Counted from the first letter of the stretch, positions 1 to 9,810 are shown. The stretch is DNA of 64,000 nt from Mycolicibacterium sphagni (GCF_002250655.1 NZ_NOZR01000002.1:186001-250000), one strand, 5' to 3'. Made by a program: numbers and translations. Notes: a model not told the origin generated them from the letters alone.

Positions 1-400
1 CATTCGCGCCCCGGGTGAACGGGATCGTCGTGCTCGTATAAGGGTCGTGCAGCTCGCCGGTGGCCACCGCCTGAGGGCAGCGTTTGGTCGACACGTACGT
101 CTTGTCGACCAGATCCCGATCGAGGATGTCGTCGCGGGTGTCGCACCCGTTGTGGCCACCGGGTGCCGAGTTCTCGTCGGTCCAGGCATCGCCGAATGCC
201 GAGCGCTGATAGTCGTACCCGCGCACCCGCTGCGGGACGATCGTGATGCCTTGCAGTACATCGATTCCCGGCGCCACCGTGGGCACATCGGCGCGAGCGA
301 CCATCCGATCGGGCTCGCTCGCTGTGGACATCACCTGCACCGAGACGATCACCGACAGTGCGGCGATCACCGCCAGCCAGATCAGCGGGCGGCGCCTCAT
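1..400 (-). CDS. Secreted HNH-nuclease family protein (DUF1524), C-terminus cut by window edge
   Basis: The first 133 residues are visible; the rest lies outside the window. An N-terminal hydrophobic segment (about residues 5-22) behind MRRR looks like a signal peptide or anchor. The following domain contains YDYQRSAFGDAW (63-73) and the motif NGCDTRDDIL (84-93), typical of exported actinobacterial DUF1524/GmrSD-like HNH proteins; the catalytic histidines normally lie further on and are not seen. C86 and C108 could form a disulfide. Its ATG overlaps the recG stop as ATGA, so it is co-transcribed as the last visible gene of a fakA-recG operon. Family assignment is good. A nuclease activity is inferred from the family only, and the target of the exported enzyme is unknown. 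Confidence 0.75.
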   Translation of the reverse strand, partial: MRRRPLIWLAVIAALSVIVSVQVMSTASEPDRMVARADVPTVAPGIDVLQGITIVPQRVRGYDYQRSAFGDAWTDENSAPGGHNGCDTRDDILDRDLVDKTYVSTKRCPQAVATGELHDPYTSTTIPFTRGAN

Positions 401-2619
401 GCCTTGTCCAGGTAATCGATACGGTCACCGCCGGTGAACTGTCCGGCCAGGATCGTCATCCCCCGATTGCCGGGATCGTGGGCATAGATCGTCTGCGCGA
501 CCTCCCGCGAATCGACGATGACGTCGAGGTGCTCGGCCAGCGACAGGAAGCGCAGCGTGATCGGACGGCCGGACTGATTGAGCCCCAACACATCTCCCTC
601 GCGGCGCTCTTGAAGATCCAGGTCGGCCAATTCGAAGCCGTCCTGAGTGCCCGCCACCGCCGACAACCGTTCGCCGGCTTTGGAGCCCTCCGGGAACTTC
701 GTCGCCAGCAGGCACAGGCTGGCGTGCGAGCCGCGCCCGATGCGTCCGCGGAGCTGATGCAGCTGGCTGATGCCGAACCGGTCGGCGTCCATCACCACCA
801 TCACCGTCGCGTTCGGCACGTCGACGCCCACCTCGATGACAGTGGTGCACACCAGGACGTCGATCTCGCCGGCCCGGAACGAGGCCATCACCGCATCCTT
901 CTCGTCGGCGGGCAGCCGGCCGTGCATCAGACCCAGCCGCAGCCCGGCCAGCGGGCCGTGGCCCAGGTGCCTGAACAGCGTGAGAACGGTCTCGGCGGGC
1001 GGACCGTCCTGTGCCGCAGTGGCCTTGTCGTCCTCGTCGATGCGTGAGGCGACGACATAGGCCTGCCGGCCTTCGCCGACCTCTTCGACGATCCGCTGCC
1101 ACGCCCGGGCCAGCCACTGCGGCTTGTCCTTGGTGAAGATCGTGTTGGTGGTGATCGGCTGGCGCCCGCGCGGAAGTTCGCGCATGGTCGACGTTTCCAG
1201 GTCGCCGTAGACGGTCAGCGCGACCGTGCGCGGGATCGGCGTCGCCGTCATCACCAGCAGATGCGGCGTCAACCCCTCAGGAGCCTTGGCGCGCAACCGA
1301 TCTCGCTGCTCCACACCGAATCGGTGCTGCTCGTCGACAACGACGAAGCCCAGTCGCGCAAACTCCACCGCCTCCTGCAGCAGGGCGTGAGTGCCGATCA
1401 CAATGCCCGCATCCCCCGCGGCCACCTCGTCGCGCACCTGGCGCTTCTGGGCCGCCGACATCGAGCCGGTCAGCAGCGCCACCCGTGTCGCGCCGTCCTC
1501 ACCGCCGAGCTGGCCCGCCATCGCCAGCGGCCCGAGGACGGCACGAATCGACTGCGCATGTTGGGCGGCAAGGACTTCCGTCGGGGCCAGCAGCGCACAC
1601 TGGTAGCCGGCGTCGACCATCTGCAGCATGGCCAGCACCGACACGATCGTCTTTCCGGAGCCGACCTCGCCCTGCAACAAGCGGTTCATCGGCTTGGTGG
1701 CAGCTAATTCGGTGGTGAGGACACCGAGCACGTCGCGCTGTCCCGCTGTCAGCTCGAACGGCAGCCGGCCCGTCAGTGCGGCGGCCAGCCCATTCGCACG
1801 ATGCGGGGCCGGTGGCCCGGACTCCCCGAGTTCGCCGTGCCGACGCTGAGCCAGCGCCCATTGCATCCCGACGGCCTCGTCGAACCTCAGTCGCTCACGG
1901 GCGGCCTCGCGTTCCGGCTCCCGCTCGGCGACGTGAATAGCGCGCAGCGCGGTGTCTTCGGATATCAGACCGCGTTGATCCACAACAGATTTCGGCAGCG
2001 GATCGGCGATGGGATCGAGCACCGCCAGCACCTGCTGCACGCAGGCGTAGATGTCCCAGCTCTGCAGCTTTGAGCTGGCCGGGTAGATGGGGAAGAAGTC
2101 GCGCTCGAACGCCGACATCGTCAGCTCGCCGGCCGCCGACGTCGAGGTGTCGGCGATCGCCTTGAGTGACCTGCTGCCGAATACCCGTCCCTTGGGTGAC
2201 TCCAGAACCAGGAAGTCCGGATGGGTCAGCTGCATGTTGCTCTTGAAGAACCCCACCTCACCGGACAGCATCAACCGCACGCCCTCGACCAACTCCTTCT
2301 TGAGGTACTTCGCGTTGAAGAACGTCGCGGTGACCTTGCGCCGGCCCTTGCCCAGCGTGATCACCAGGTATTCGCGTTTGGGTTGACGATTCGTCCAGCG
2401 GACTTCGGCCTTCTCGATCTCGCCGACCAGGGTGATGTGCTCACCCTCCTCCGGCGGTGCCTCGTCCTCACCCCACACCGACATGCCGTGGATGTACTTG
2501 CGGGGGTAGTGACGCAGCAAGTCGTCAACGGTGTGAATGCCGAACACGTCGTCGAGCAAGCCTGCGGCCTTGCCGCCGAGGATGCCGTCGAGCCGGTCGC
2601 CGAGGTTGACCATGGTCAC
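397..2619 (-). CDS. recG: ATP-dependent DNA helicase RecG
   Basis: Superfamily 2 helicase of 740 residues that remodels stalled replication forks and branched DNA. The N-terminal wedge/OB region spans about 60-140. The motor starts near 285 with Walker A GEVGSGKT (317-324), the DEQH box (429-432, followed by RFGV) and motif III TATPIPR (458-464). The C-terminal motor includes MHGRLPADEKD and the QLRGRIGRG segment, then the RecG tail. The ATG at 2619 is chosen because it overlaps the upstream stop as ATGA; a second Met two codons later is an alternative. It sits between a fakA-like gene and a DUF1524 gene on the same strand. Length and motifs are normal for the family. Confidence 0.97.
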   Translation of the reverse strand: MTMVNLGDRLDGILGGKAAGLLDDVFGIHTVDDLLRHYPRKYIHGMSVWGEDEAPPEEGEHITLVGEIEKAEVRWTNRQPKREYLVITLGKGRRKVTATFFNAKYLKKELVEGVRLMLSGEVGFFKSNMQLTHPDFLVLESPKGRVFGSRSLKAIADTSTSAAGELTMSAFERDFFPIYPASSKLQSWDIYACVQQVLAVLDPIADPLPKSVVDQRGLISEDTALRAIHVAEREPEREAARERLRFDEAVGMQWALAQRRHGELGESGPPAPHRANGLAAALTGRLPFELTAGQRDVLGVLTTELAATKPMNRLLQGEVGSGKTIVSVLAMLQMVDAGYQCALLAPTEVLAAQHAQSIRAVLGPLAMAGQLGGEDGATRVALLTGSMSAAQKRQVRDEVAAGDAGIVIGTHALLQEAVEFARLGFVVVDEQHRFGVEQRDRLRAKAPEGLTPHLLVMTATPIPRTVALTVYGDLETSTMRELPRGRQPITTNTIFTKDKPQWLARAWQRIVEEVGEGRQAYVVASRIDEDDKATAAQDGPPAETVLTLFRHLGHGPLAGLRLGLMHGRLPADEKDAVMASFRAGEIDVLVCTTVIEVGVDVPNATVMVVMDADRFGISQLHQLRGRIGRGSHASLCLLATKFPEGSKAGERLSAVAGTQDGFELADLDLQERREGDVLGLNQSGRPITLRFLSLAEHLDVIVDSREVAQTIYAHDPGNRGMTILAGQFTGGDRIDYLDKA

Positions 2620-4268
2620 TCGACCCCGATCAGCAGCACATCGCCGCGATGGCCGGTGGGATACGTGGCGAATTCGATGCCGGGATGGCGCCGGTGGATG
2701 TGGTCGGCCAGTGCGTCGGCGACGGTGGGATCGGCACCATCACCGATCAGCACGGTCACCAGCTCGCCACCGGCCACCAGCAGCAGGTCGATCAACCCGG
2801 TGGCCGCACCGGCCACATCGGCGGCAACCACCAGCACCTCGTCACCGGCGATCCCCAGACCGTCTCCCGGTTCACAACTGCCCGCCCACGTCAGCGCCTG
2901 CTCGGTGGCGGTGCGCACCGAACCGTGCCGGGCCGCGGCCGCCGCCCTGGCCATCGAGAAGCCGTCGTCGACGGCTTCGCGGCCCGGGTCGTGGACAGCC
3001 AGCGCGGCCAGCCCCTGCACCATCGATCCGGTCGGCAACGCGACAACGTCGATGCCCCAACCGATTCCAGCCGTGCAGCCAGACACCAGCTCCTCGGCCG
3101 CCACATAGCCGTTGGGCAGCACCATCACCTGGGCAGCTCCGGTGTCGACGAGCGCACGCACGAGTTCCCGGGCGGTGACGCCGTTGGCCGGGTCGGCCAG
3201 CGCGGCGTCCGGACGCAGGACGCAGGCGCCCTCCTGGCCGAAAAGCTCCGCGGCGCCGTCGCCGTCGACGACCGCCAGCACCGCACGTTCGCGACTCCAG
3301 CTGCCCGACGAGTGTCGTGCCCCGCCGGTGTTCAACACCGAGATCTGGATGCGGCTGACCGCGCCGGCGGCCAACCCGGCTTCCACTGCGGCGCCGGCGT
3401 CGTCGGTGTGGACGTGGACCGAATAGCGATCCCCGTCGGCGGTCGATGCGGCGATCCCCACCGACTCGCCGAGGTGCTCCAAACGGGTCCGCAGCGGGTC
3501 CAGCGCGGCCGCGTCGCAGTCAGCAAGCAGGTACATCACTTCGAATTGTGGTGGGGCCGGTTCTGCGGCAACACTTTCGATCCGGGGCGGCCCCGGCTCG
3601 TAGGCATGGCGATGTGGCGCATGCCCGGTGACGGTGGCGGCCAGCGCGTCGACGAGCACCAGGAACCCGCGCCCGCCGGCGTCGACCACACCGGCCTCGG
3701 CCAGCACGTCGAGCTGGTCGGGGGTGCGTTCCAGCGCCGCGAATCCCGCATCGGCGCCGGCGGTCAACGCCTCCCCCAGTCCGGCGCCATCGGCGGCCCA
3801 CTGCTGGATCGTTTCGGCGACGGCCTGCAGCACCGAGACGATGGTGCCGGCCACCAGCTGGCCGCCCATCGAGGAGACCACCAGCCCGACGGCGTGCCGC
3901 AGCGCCGCCCCGAGCAGGACCGCGTCGATATCTGCGAGGGCACCGTCGGTGTCGGCGGCCGCCGAGGCCGTCACATCGGCCAGACCCCGCAGGATCTGCG
4001 ACAGGATCACCCCGGAATTCCCGCGGGCGCCGTGCAGCGCGCCGTCCGACAGGGCCGCAGTCAGTTGGCTGACGTCGCCGGAGCCGACGGCCGACTCGGC
4101 CGCGGCCAGCGCCGAGCGCATGGTGAAGAGCAGATTGGTCCCGGTATCGGAGTCGGCCACCGGGAACACGTTCAGCCGGTTGATCTCGTCGGTGTGCGTG
4201 ATCAGATCGCCTACGGCGGTGTTAGCCCAGTCGCGCAGGGCCGTTGCATCCAGCCGCCGGTCCGGCAT
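2616..4268 (-). CDS. DAK2/FakA-like fatty acid kinase ATP-binding subunit
   Basis: Protein of 550 residues, the usual size of FakA. The N-terminal DAK2 kinase domain (about 1-200) has the nucleotide/Mg-binding motif [13 protein letters not shown] (33-45; most relatives have DGDTGTN) and GARGNSGVI (80-88). The C-terminal half is the FakA-type extension. FakA phosphorylates fatty acids presented by a DegV-family FakB partner; no FakB gene lies in this window, so the partner must be elsewhere. The ATG at 4268 is preferred over an upstream GTG-type extension because GAGGAGG lies 5-6 nt before it. It is the first gene of the fakA-recG-DUF1524 operon, divergent from rpmB. The function is by family; the mycobacterial role is inferred. 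Confidence 0.88.
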   Translation of the reverse strand: MPDRRLDATALRDWANTAVGDLITHTDEINRLNVFPVADSDTGTNLLFTMRSALAAAESAVGSGDVSQLTAALSDGALHGARGNSGVILSQILRGLADVTASAAADTDGALADIDAVLLGAALRHAVGLVVSSMGGQLVAGTIVSVLQAVAETIQQWAADGAGLGEALTAGADAGFAALERTPDQLDVLAEAGVVDAGGRGFLVLVDALAATVTGHAPHRHAYEPGPPRIESVAAEPAPPQFEVMYLLADCDAAALDPLRTRLEHLGESVGIAASTADGDRYSVHVHTDDAGAAVEAGLAAGAVSRIQISVLNTGGARHSSGSWSRERAVLAVVDGDGAAELFGQEGACVLRPDAALADPANGVTARELVRALVDTGAAQVMVLPNGYVAAEELVSGCTAGIGWGIDVVALPTGSMVQGLAALAVHDPGREAVDDGFSMARAAAAARHGSVRTATEQALTWAGSCEPGDGLGIAGDEVLVVAADVAGAATGLIDLLLVAGGELVTVLIGDGADPTVADALADHIHRRHPGIEFATYPTGHRGDVLLIGVE

Positions 4269-4413
4269 CGGCACCTCCTCGCGATCCCTGACACACCACA
4301 CGGCTCCGTCGCGACAGCCTATCCAGTCCGCCGGACAGTTCGACGTCGCGGTTACTATCGGAGCAGGTCAGGGACCTTTGAGTGGACTTCCTCAGTCAAC
4401 GCAGGGACGCATT

Positions 4414-4443
4414 TTGGCGTTCGGTTCGCCGGGCGGCTATCCT
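4414..4443 (+). promoter_or_regulatory. Candidate promoter of rpmB
   Basis: TTGGCG (4414-4419) and TATCCT (4438-4443) are separated by 18 bases, a good housekeeping-sigma match. A transcript starting near 4450 would have a leader of about 60 nt ending in the rpmB ribosome site. The rest of the 244-base divergent gap to fakA shows no gene. Confidence 0.55.
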
Positions 4444-4512
4444 GGTCAGGTTGTCGGGTCACCCGTTTGCGGTCGTTGGCCCCCAGGAACACGTTCAATA
4501 GAGGAGTTCTAC

Positions 4513-4707
4513 ATGGCTGCCGTGTGCGACGTCTGCGGAAAGGGCCCCGGCTTCGGTAAGTCGGTGTCGCATTCCCATCGCCGGACCAGCCGTCGCTGGA
4601 ACCCGAACATTCAGACCGTGCACGCCGTGACCCGTCCCGGCGGCAACAAGCAGCGCGTCAACGTCTGCACGTCCTGCCTGAAGGCCGGCAAGGTCACCCG
4701 CGGCTAG
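4513..4707 (+). CDS. rpmB: 50S ribosomal protein bL28, zinc-ribbon (C+) form
   Basis: 64-residue ribosomal protein of the large subunit. It keeps two CXXC pairs (C5/C8 and C52/C55), so this is the zinc-binding version; mycobacteria usually also have cysteine-free L28 copies induced under zinc limitation elsewhere in the genome. GAGGAG sits 7 nt upstream of the ATG. Motifs VCGKGPGFG and RRWNPNIQ are typical L28. It stands alone between the divergent fakA-like gene and the convergent ung. Confidence 0.97.
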   Translation: MAAVCDVCGKGPGFGKSVSHSHRRTSRRWNPNIQTVHAVTRPGGNKQRVNVCTSCLKAGKVTRG

Positions 4708-4787
4708 TCTGTTTGCTCTCCGCCCAAACCAACGCTTGGCCGAAGTAGTTCGCGCAGCTTGCGCCATGTCGTCGATGGCGGCACCGG

Positions 4788-5588
4788 TTAGGGCAGCCGC
4801 CAGTCGATCGGGTCGGCACCCATACCGGCCAGCAAATCGTTGGCCCGACTGAACGGCCGCGAGCCGAAGAATCCCCGTGACGCCGACAGCGGCGAGGGAT
4901 GCGGTGACTCGATCGCCACACAACGACGACGATAAATCCCCGAGTCGCTTCGCTCCTGCCCGCCGGCGCTAGTCCCCGAGTCGCTTCGCTCCTGCCCGCC
5001 GGCGCTAGTCCCCGAGTCGCTTCGCTCCTGCCCGCCGGCGCCCTCCAGCATCGGCTTCAGTGTCGACGCGTCCCGTCCCCACAGAATCGCCACCATCGGC
5101 TGATCGCGGGCGGCCAATGCGCGGATCGCACACTCGGTCACCGCTTCCCAGCCCTTTCCCCGGTGCGACGCCGGAGTGCCCGGCCGCACGGTCAGCACCC
5201 TGTTGAGCAGCATCACGCCACGCTGCGCCCACGGTGTCAGGTCGCCGGTGGACGGCGCAGGGTGGCCGAGGTCAGCGGTGTATTCGCTGAAGATATTGGA
5301 CAGGCTGCGCGGCAGCGGCCGCACGTCGGGGGCCACCGAGAAACTCAGGCCCACCGCGTGGCCCGGTGTCGGGTAGGGATCCTGGCCGACGATCAGCACC
5401 CGCACGTCGGCGAACGGGAAGGTGAAGGCGCGCAGCACGTTCGGCCCGGCGGGCAGGTAGCGCCGGCCCGCGGCGATCTCGGCCCGCAGAAACTGGCCCA
5501 TCTGGGTGATCTGATCGCTGACCGGGGCCAGTGCCTTGGCCCAGCCGTCGTCAATCAGTTCAGTCAGCGGCCGGGCGGTGGTCGTCAC
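4788..5588 (-). CDS. ung: Uracil-DNA glycosylase with an inserted repeat region
   Basis: Family 1 UDG that removes uracil from DNA (base excision repair). Catalytic motif GQDPYP is at 68-73 (D70) and the DNA-insertion loop HPSPLSA at 230-236. The translated product has 266 residues against about 227 in relatives. The extra length is a block at about 185-222 made of a 12-residue unit, [12 protein letters not shown], present twice plus a third variant copy, placed between the strand ending KPMLEGA and [11 protein letters not shown]. The reading frame is kept and all catalytic motifs survive. The GTG at 5588 fits the family N-terminus (TARPLTEL) and lies 23 bases after thiL, so the two are co-transcribed; GTG at 5591 is possible. 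The insertion falls before the loop that carries the catalytic HPSPLS, so its effect on activity is worth testing. Confidence 0.95.
   Translation of the reverse strand: MTTTARPLTELIDDGWAKALAPVSDQITQMGQFLRAEIAAGRRYLPAGPNVLRAFTFPFADVRVLIVGQDPYPTPGHAVGLSFSVAPDVRPLPRSLSNIFSEYTADLGHPAPSTGDLTPWAQRGVMLLNRVLTVRPGTPASHRGKGWEAVTECAIRALAARDQPMVAILWGRDASTLKPMLEGAGGQERSDSGTSAGGQERSDSGTSAGGQERSDSGIYRRRCVAIESPHPSPLSASRGFFGSRPFSRANDLLAGMGADPIDWRLP
4937..5040 (-). repeat. Tandem 36-bp repeat (three copies) inside ung
   Basis: Units start at 4937, 4973 and 5009; the first two are complete 36-mers and the third matches over its first 32 bases. On the coding strand each contains CGGGCAGGAGCGAAGCGACT. Because 36 is a multiple of 3 the ung frame is preserved. 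A diverged single copy lies at 6651-6682. Confidence 0.95.
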
Positions 5589-5611
5589 GACCGTCAACCT
5601 ACCGATGGCGC

Positions 5612-6568
5612 TCAGTCGAAGGACTGCCAACCCGCCGAGCCGGTCCAGACCCGCCCGTCCACCGTCACTCCGGGCGTCCCGTCGGCGACGGTGCCGATCA
5701 CCCGCCAGCCCCGCGGCACGGCATCGGCAAAGCAGGCGACGAGCGCGTGATCTTCACCACCGGACAACACCAGCGACAGCGGCTCGACGCCCGCCGCGGC
5801 GGCCGCCGCGGTGACAGCCTCGATGTCGGGACGCAACTGATCGACGGCGAGATCGATGACAACACCGGAACCTGCGGCGATGTGGCCGAGATCGGCGAGC
5901 AGCCCGTCGGAGACGTCGGTCATGGCCTGGGCGCCGGCCTCGGCGGCAACGATCCCCTGCCCGTACGGCGGGCGCGGCACCAGATGCCGGCGGCGCAGGT
6001 CGTCGAATCCGCCGATTCCCTTGTGCCATAACAGATATCCGGCCGCCGAACGGCCAAGCTCACCGGCGACGGCGACTATGGATCCGGCTCGTGCGCCACT
6101 GCGCAACACCGGGGCGACGCCACCCAGATCACCCAGCGCGGTCACCGACACCACCCATTGCGGGCTCGCCACCAAGTCGCCGCCGACGATCCCGGCGCCC
6201 AAGCCGCCGGCCTCCTGCCACATCCCGTCGGCCAGTTCCTGCGCCCGCGACGCTTCGGTGTCCGGCGGGGCGCCGAACGCGACGACGAACGCGCTGCAGC
6301 GCGCGCCCATCGACTCGATATCGGCCGCGTTCTGCGCGATGGCCTTTCGGCCGACGTCGTGGGGCGTTGACCAGTCCAGCCGGAAGTGCCGGCCTTCCAC
6401 CAGCATGTCGGTGGTGACGACCACGTGCCCGTCAGGCGCGATGAGTACCGCTGCGTCGTCCCCGGGTCCGACCGTGACCCCGGCGGCCTGACGGCGTCCG
6501 GCCACCAGCCTGTCGATCATCGGGAACTCGCCCAGCTGGCGCAAGGTGGGTCCGTTACCGTCGGCCAC
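5612..6568 (-). CDS. thiL: Thiamine-monophosphate kinase
   Basis: 318 residues. ThiL phosphorylates thiamine monophosphate to thiamine diphosphate with ATP, the last step of cofactor synthesis. Metal/nucleotide motifs GPGDDAA (34-40) and [11 protein letters not shown] (52-62), followed by [17 protein letters not shown] and IVGGDLVAS, place it in the PurM/ThiL superfamily. The C-terminal substrate region has [16 protein letters not shown] and SGGEDHAL. The GTG at 6568 is selected because GGAGGGGAGG lies about 4-5 nt ahead; the longer open frame to 6640 has no such site. It is followed by ung after 23 bases. The upstream neighbour is divergent. Confidence 0.95.
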   Translation of the reverse strand: MADGNGPTLRQLGEFPMIDRLVAGRRQAAGVTVGPGDDAAVLIAPDGHVVVTTDMLVEGRHFRLDWSTPHDVGRKAIAQNAADIESMGARCSAFVVAFGAPPDTEASRAQELADGMWQEAGGLGAGIVGGDLVASPQWVVSVTALGDLGGVAPVLRSGARAGSIVAVAGELGRSAAGYLLWHKGIGGFDDLRRRHLVPRPPYGQGIVAAEAGAQAMTDVSDGLLADLGHIAAGSGVVIDLAVDQLRPDIEAVTAAAAAAGVEPLSLVLSGGEDHALVACFADAVPRGWRVIGTVADGTPGVTVDGRVWTGSAGWQSFD

Positions 6569-6650
6569 GGCGCCTCCCCTCCTGTCGCACACGCTGATCG
6601 GTGCGGCAACCTGCGGTACGTTTGGTCCCTGCCGGGACACGCCAGTCTAT

Positions 6651-6682
6651 GGGCGGCGGGCAGCAGCGAAGCGACTCGGGGA
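6651..6682 (+). repeat. Dispersed copy of the ung 36-bp repeat
   Basis: This stretch matches the coding-strand version of the ung unit at 29 of 32 bases, sharing CAGCGAAGCGACTCGGGGA with one change (CAGC versus CAGG). It lies in the thiL/AsnC-domain intergenic gap, directly before the ribosome site of the next gene. Confidence 0.8.
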
Positions 6683-6713
6683 TCGACCGAGTATCGAGAC
6701 GAGGAGGCGACGG

Positions 6714-6950
6714 GTGGTGGAGGCTTACATGCTGATCCAGACCGAGGTCGGCCGCGCCGAGGTCGTCGCCAAGCAGGTGGCCGGGCTGCCCGGCGTGCTG
6801 TCGTCGGAATATGTGACCGGACCGTATGACGTGGTGGTCCGGGTCGGCTCCGCGAGCGAAGACGACCTCACCGCCACGATCGTGCCCAGTATTCAGCAGA
6901 TCCCCGGGATCACCCGAACCCTGACCTGCCCCATCGCCGATGCCGACTGA
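6714..6950 (+). CDS. Lrp/AsnC ligand-binding (RAM/ACT-like) domain protein
   Basis: About 78 residues comprising only the C-terminal effector domain of Lrp/AsnC regulators, without a helix-turn-helix. Core motifs are AYMLIQTEVGRAEVVAK, GVLSSEYVTGPYDVVVRV and the end strand GITRTLTC. Such stand-alone domains usually form oligomers that bind an amino acid or modulate a partner; no partner is evident here. The GTG at 6714 has AGGAGG 6 nt ahead; GTG 6717 or the ATG at 6729 (GGAGG close by) are alternatives. The following gene overlaps its end by 11 bases. Divergent from thiL. Confidence 0.85.
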   Translation: MVEAYMLIQTEVGRAEVVAKQVAGLPGVLSSEYVTGPYDVVVRVGSASEDDLTATIVPSIQQIPGITRTLTCPIADAD

Positions 6951-7506
6951 GCCTGCCTCCGCAGCCACCGACGAACACACGCCAGACGGTCCGCCTCGCG
7001 CACTGCTGATCGCCGGCATCGTGGTGGCGCTGGCCGCCCTCGGCGGAGTTCTCGCTATCGCGGCGACCCGTCATGCGCCGATCCAGCCGGTGGTGATCGC
7101 GGCCGCGCCGGCTCCGCAAGCCGATTCCCCGACCTGCCGGGCTTTGCTCGACGCGCTACCCGCCAACCTCGGTGAATTCCACCGGGTGGCGGCGGCGGAC
7201 CCGGTGCCGCCGGGCGCGGCGGCGTGGCGCGGCGAGGCGGACAACTACCCGGTCGTTATGCGGTGCGGGATCGACCGGCCGGCTGAGTTCGTTGTCGGCT
7301 CCCCCATCCAGATGGTCAACGCGGTGCAGTGGTTCCGGCTCGACGACCCCGACATCGACCGCAGCACCTGGGTCACCGTTGACCGTCCGGTCTACGTGGC
7401 GCTTACCCTGCCGACAGAGTCGGGGCCGACACCGATCCAGGCGATGTCGGATCTGATCGCACGCATCATCCCTGCGGTGCCGATCGATCCGAACCCGGCG
7501 CGCTGA
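6940..7506 (+). CDS. Membrane-anchored DUF3515 protein
   Basis: 188 residues with one transmembrane helix (about 21-42) and an external domain. The external part shows TCRALLDALP, WRGEADNYPVVMRCGIDRPAEF and VQWFRLDD, characteristic of the actinobacterial DUF3515 family, whose function is unknown. Two cysteines (in SPTCRALL and MRCGIDRP) may be bonded outside the cell. The ATG overlaps the preceding small gene by 11 bases, so translation is coupled. Its stop is one base from the convergent ddlA stop. Confidence 0.85.
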   Translation: MPTEPASAATDEHTPDGPPRALLIAGIVVALAALGGVLAIAATRHAPIQPVVIAAAPAPQADSPTCRALLDALPANLGEFHRVAAADPVPPGAAAWRGEADNYPVVMRCGIDRPAEFVVGSPIQMVNAVQWFRLDDPDIDRSTWVTVDRPVYVALTLPTESGPTPIQAMSDLIARIIPAVPIDPNPAR

Positions 7507-7507
7507 A

Positions 7508-8635
7508 TCAGCGCAGGCCGGTTCCACGGGCCAGCGCGGTCTCGACCATGGTGGCGACCAGCGTCGGGTAGTCGATCCCGCTGGCCGCCCACATCCGCGG
7601 GTACATCGAGATCGTGGTGAACCCGGGCATGGTGTTGATCTCGTTGACTACCGGGCCGTCGTCGGTGAGGAAGAAGTCCACCCGGGCAAGACCCTGGCAG
7701 TCCAGCGCCTTGAACGTCTGAATTGCCAACTCCCGCAATTCATTTGCCACATCGTCGTCGACCTTGGCGGGCACGTCGAGCTCAGCGCCGTCGTCGAGGT
7801 ATTTGGTGTCGAAGTCGTAGAAGCCGTCTTCGCGACCCTGGATACCGGCGACCCGGATCTCGCCGATGGCGCTGGCTTGTACTGAGCCGTCGGGGAATTC
7901 GAGGACGCCGCATTCGAGCTCGCGGCCTTCGATGGCGGCCTCGATGATCACCTTGGGGTCGTGGCGGCGGGCGTCGGCGATCGCGGCCGGTAGTTCGTCG
8001 GCGCTGCTGACCCGGCTCACCCCGATCGACGAGCCACCGCGCGACGGTTTCACGAACATCGGAAAGCCCAGTCGCTCAATGTCATCCAGCGTAGGCGCGG
8101 CCTGCTGCGCCCTCAGCACCACCTGATCACCGATCGGCAGCCCGGCTGCGCCCAGCAGCTTCTTGGTGAATTCCTTGTCCATGCCGGCCGCGCTGGCGAA
8201 CACCCCGGCGCCGACGTAGGGCACGCCCGCGAGCTCCAACAGGCCCTGGATGGTGCCGTCTTCGCCGTACGGGCCGTGCAGGATCGGGAACACCACATCC
8301 ACTGACGTCAGCACCTCGCCGGCGGCCTCGCCCAGCGACACCAGCTCGCCGTGGCGCAGCGGGTCGGCCGACAGCGCCAGCGCGGTACCCGACTCGCCGC
8401 TGACCTCCGGCAGTTGCCGGTCGGTGATGGCCAGGGTTTCGGGGCGGCCGTCGGTCAGCACCCACGAGCCCTGCGGGGTGATGCCGACGGCGACGACCTC
8501 GAAACGCTCAGGGTCGAGGTGTCGCAGGATGCTTCCTGCCGATACGCAGGAAATGGCGTGCTCAGAGCTGCGTCCCCCGTAGACGACAGCGACGCGGATG
8601 CGAGAGGGCCGGTCGGAGGGCAGACGGGAAGTCAC
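7508..8635 (-). CDS. ddlA: D-alanine--D-alanine ligase
   Basis: 375 residues. It joins two D-alanines with ATP in the cytoplasm to supply peptidoglycan precursors; it is a target of D-cycloserine. The N-terminal motif [11 protein letters not shown] (19-29), central ATP-grasp segment and C-terminal metal site [10 protein letters not shown] are intact. The GTG at 8635 gives the N-terminus [18 protein letters not shown] seen in relatives; no clear ribosome site precedes it, while TAGCCT lies 9 bases upstream. It follows the PLP-lyase gene after 60 bases on the same strand and is probably part of gpsA-lyase-ddlA. Confidence 0.96.
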   Translation of the reverse strand: MTSRLPSDRPSRIRVAVVYGGRSSEHAISCVSAGSILRHLDPERFEVVAVGITPQGSWVLTDGRPETLAITDRQLPEVSGESGTALALSADPLRHGELVSLGEAAGEVLTSVDVVFPILHGPYGEDGTIQGLLELAGVPYVGAGVFASAAGMDKEFTKKLLGAAGLPIGDQVVLRAQQAAPTLDDIERLGFPMFVKPSRGGSSIGVSRVSSADELPAAIADARRHDPKVIIEAAIEGRELECGVLEFPDGSVQASAIGEIRVAGIQGREDGFYDFDTKYLDDGAELDVPAKVDDDVANELRELAIQTFKALDCQGLARVDFFLTDDGPVVNEINTMPGFTTISMYPRMWAASGIDYPTLVATMVETALARGTGLR

Positions 8636-8695
8636 AAACTAGAGAGGCTACAGCCCAGCTGTTGTCGGCACGATCCGACGCCGTGAACAGGCATT

Positions 8696-9802
8696 TCAGC
8701 CGTCGAGGGCAGCCAGTATGTCGGAGACGAGGTCGTCGGTGTCCTCGATACCGGCCGAGATCCGAGCGAACCCGTCCGGGACGGGATCGCCCCAGCGGGC
8801 GCGGCGGTCCACCGAAGTGTGGATCCCGCCGAAGCTGGTCGCGGCGACCAGCAGCTCGCTGCGGCGCACCAGGGCGTGCACCGCAGCCGCGTCTGGGAGC
8901 TCGATGGACACCAGCCCGCCGAAGCGGCGCATCTGGCCAACGGCCGCCGGGTAGGACGGATCGCCGGGCAGCCCGGGGTAGCGCACCGACCGGACTTTCG
9001 GGTGGTGCCGAAACGCGCCGGCCAGGGCCATGGCGTTCTGACATTGTCGCTCGAACCGCAGTCCGAGACTGCCGAGGCTGCGCAACACCAGCCAGGCTTC
9101 GAACGATCCGAGGATCGCACCGGACAGCAGCCGCTCGCGTTCCAGGAGCGCCATCAATTCGGGATGGCTGCCCGCGACGTAGCCCGCCAGCAGATCGCTG
9201 TGCCCGGCCAGCGCTTTGGTGGCGCTGGCCACCACCAGGTCGGCGCCCAGCGACAACGGTTGCTGCCCCAGCGGCGTCGGGGTGGTGTTGTCGACCAGCA
9301 GTCGCGCGCCACGTTCGCGGCAGATTTCGGCCAGCCGATGCAGATCCACCACATCCAATGCCGGGTTGGTCGGCGTTTCGGCGAGCACCACGTCGGCACT
9401 TCCAGCCGCCTCGTAGATCTGGTCGGCGTTCGCTTCGCGAACCGTGACCCCAAGCGGAGCAAGGCTTTCCGCGGCGAATCGGCGCACCTGGTAATAGCCG
9501 TCGGCCGGAACCACCAGCACCGAACCAGCTTTGGCCGTCACCCGCAACGCCGCGGTGATCGCGGCCATTCCGGAGCCGAAACTCAGTGCCGTGGTGGCGC
9601 CTTCCAGTTCGGCCAGTGCCGCCTCGAGCTGGCACCAGGTCGGATTGCCGGCACGGCCGTAGGTGTTGGGTTCGCTGCCCTCGTCGTCGGACAGGTGGAA
9701 GGCCGACGCCATGACCGGGCCGGGCCCGACGGGCTCACCCGGAACCGGCTGGGAGTTCACCGCTTTCACCGCGCGAGTGGAGTCGCCATAACGGTCACTC
9801 AT
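8696..9802 (-). CDS. Cystathionine gamma-lyase/synthase-family PLP enzyme
   Basis: 368 residues, Cys/Met metabolism PLP-dependent family (fold type I). The cofactor lysine is K197 in SATKALAGHSD, with D171 (LLVDNTTPTP) stacking partner and the phosphate motif YGRAGNPT (48-55). The family contains gamma-lyases, gamma-synthases and beta-lyases, which cannot be separated by eye, so the exact reaction is uncertain; annotation pipelines usually call this branch cystathionine gamma-lyase. ATG 9802 lies 8 bases after gpsA; a GTG at 9814 overlapping the gpsA stop is an alternative. Placed between gpsA and ddlA, all on the minus strand. Confidence 0.85.
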   Translation of the reverse strand: MSDRYGDSTRAVKAVNSQPVPGEPVGPGPVMASAFHLSDDEGSEPNTYGRAGNPTWCQLEAALAELEGATTALSFGSGMAAITAALRVTAKAGSVLVVPADGYYQVRRFAAESLAPLGVTVREANADQIYEAAGSADVVLAETPTNPALDVVDLHRLAEICRERGARLLVDNTTPTPLGQQPLSLGADLVVASATKALAGHSDLLAGYVAGSHPELMALLERERLLSGAILGSFEAWLVLRSLGSLGLRFERQCQNAMALAGAFRHHPKVRSVRYPGLPGDPSYPAAVGQMRRFGGLVSIELPDAAAVHALVRRSELLVAATSFGGIHTSVDRRARWGDPVPDGFARISAGIEDTDDLVSDILAALDG

Positions 9803-9810
9803 CTCATCGA

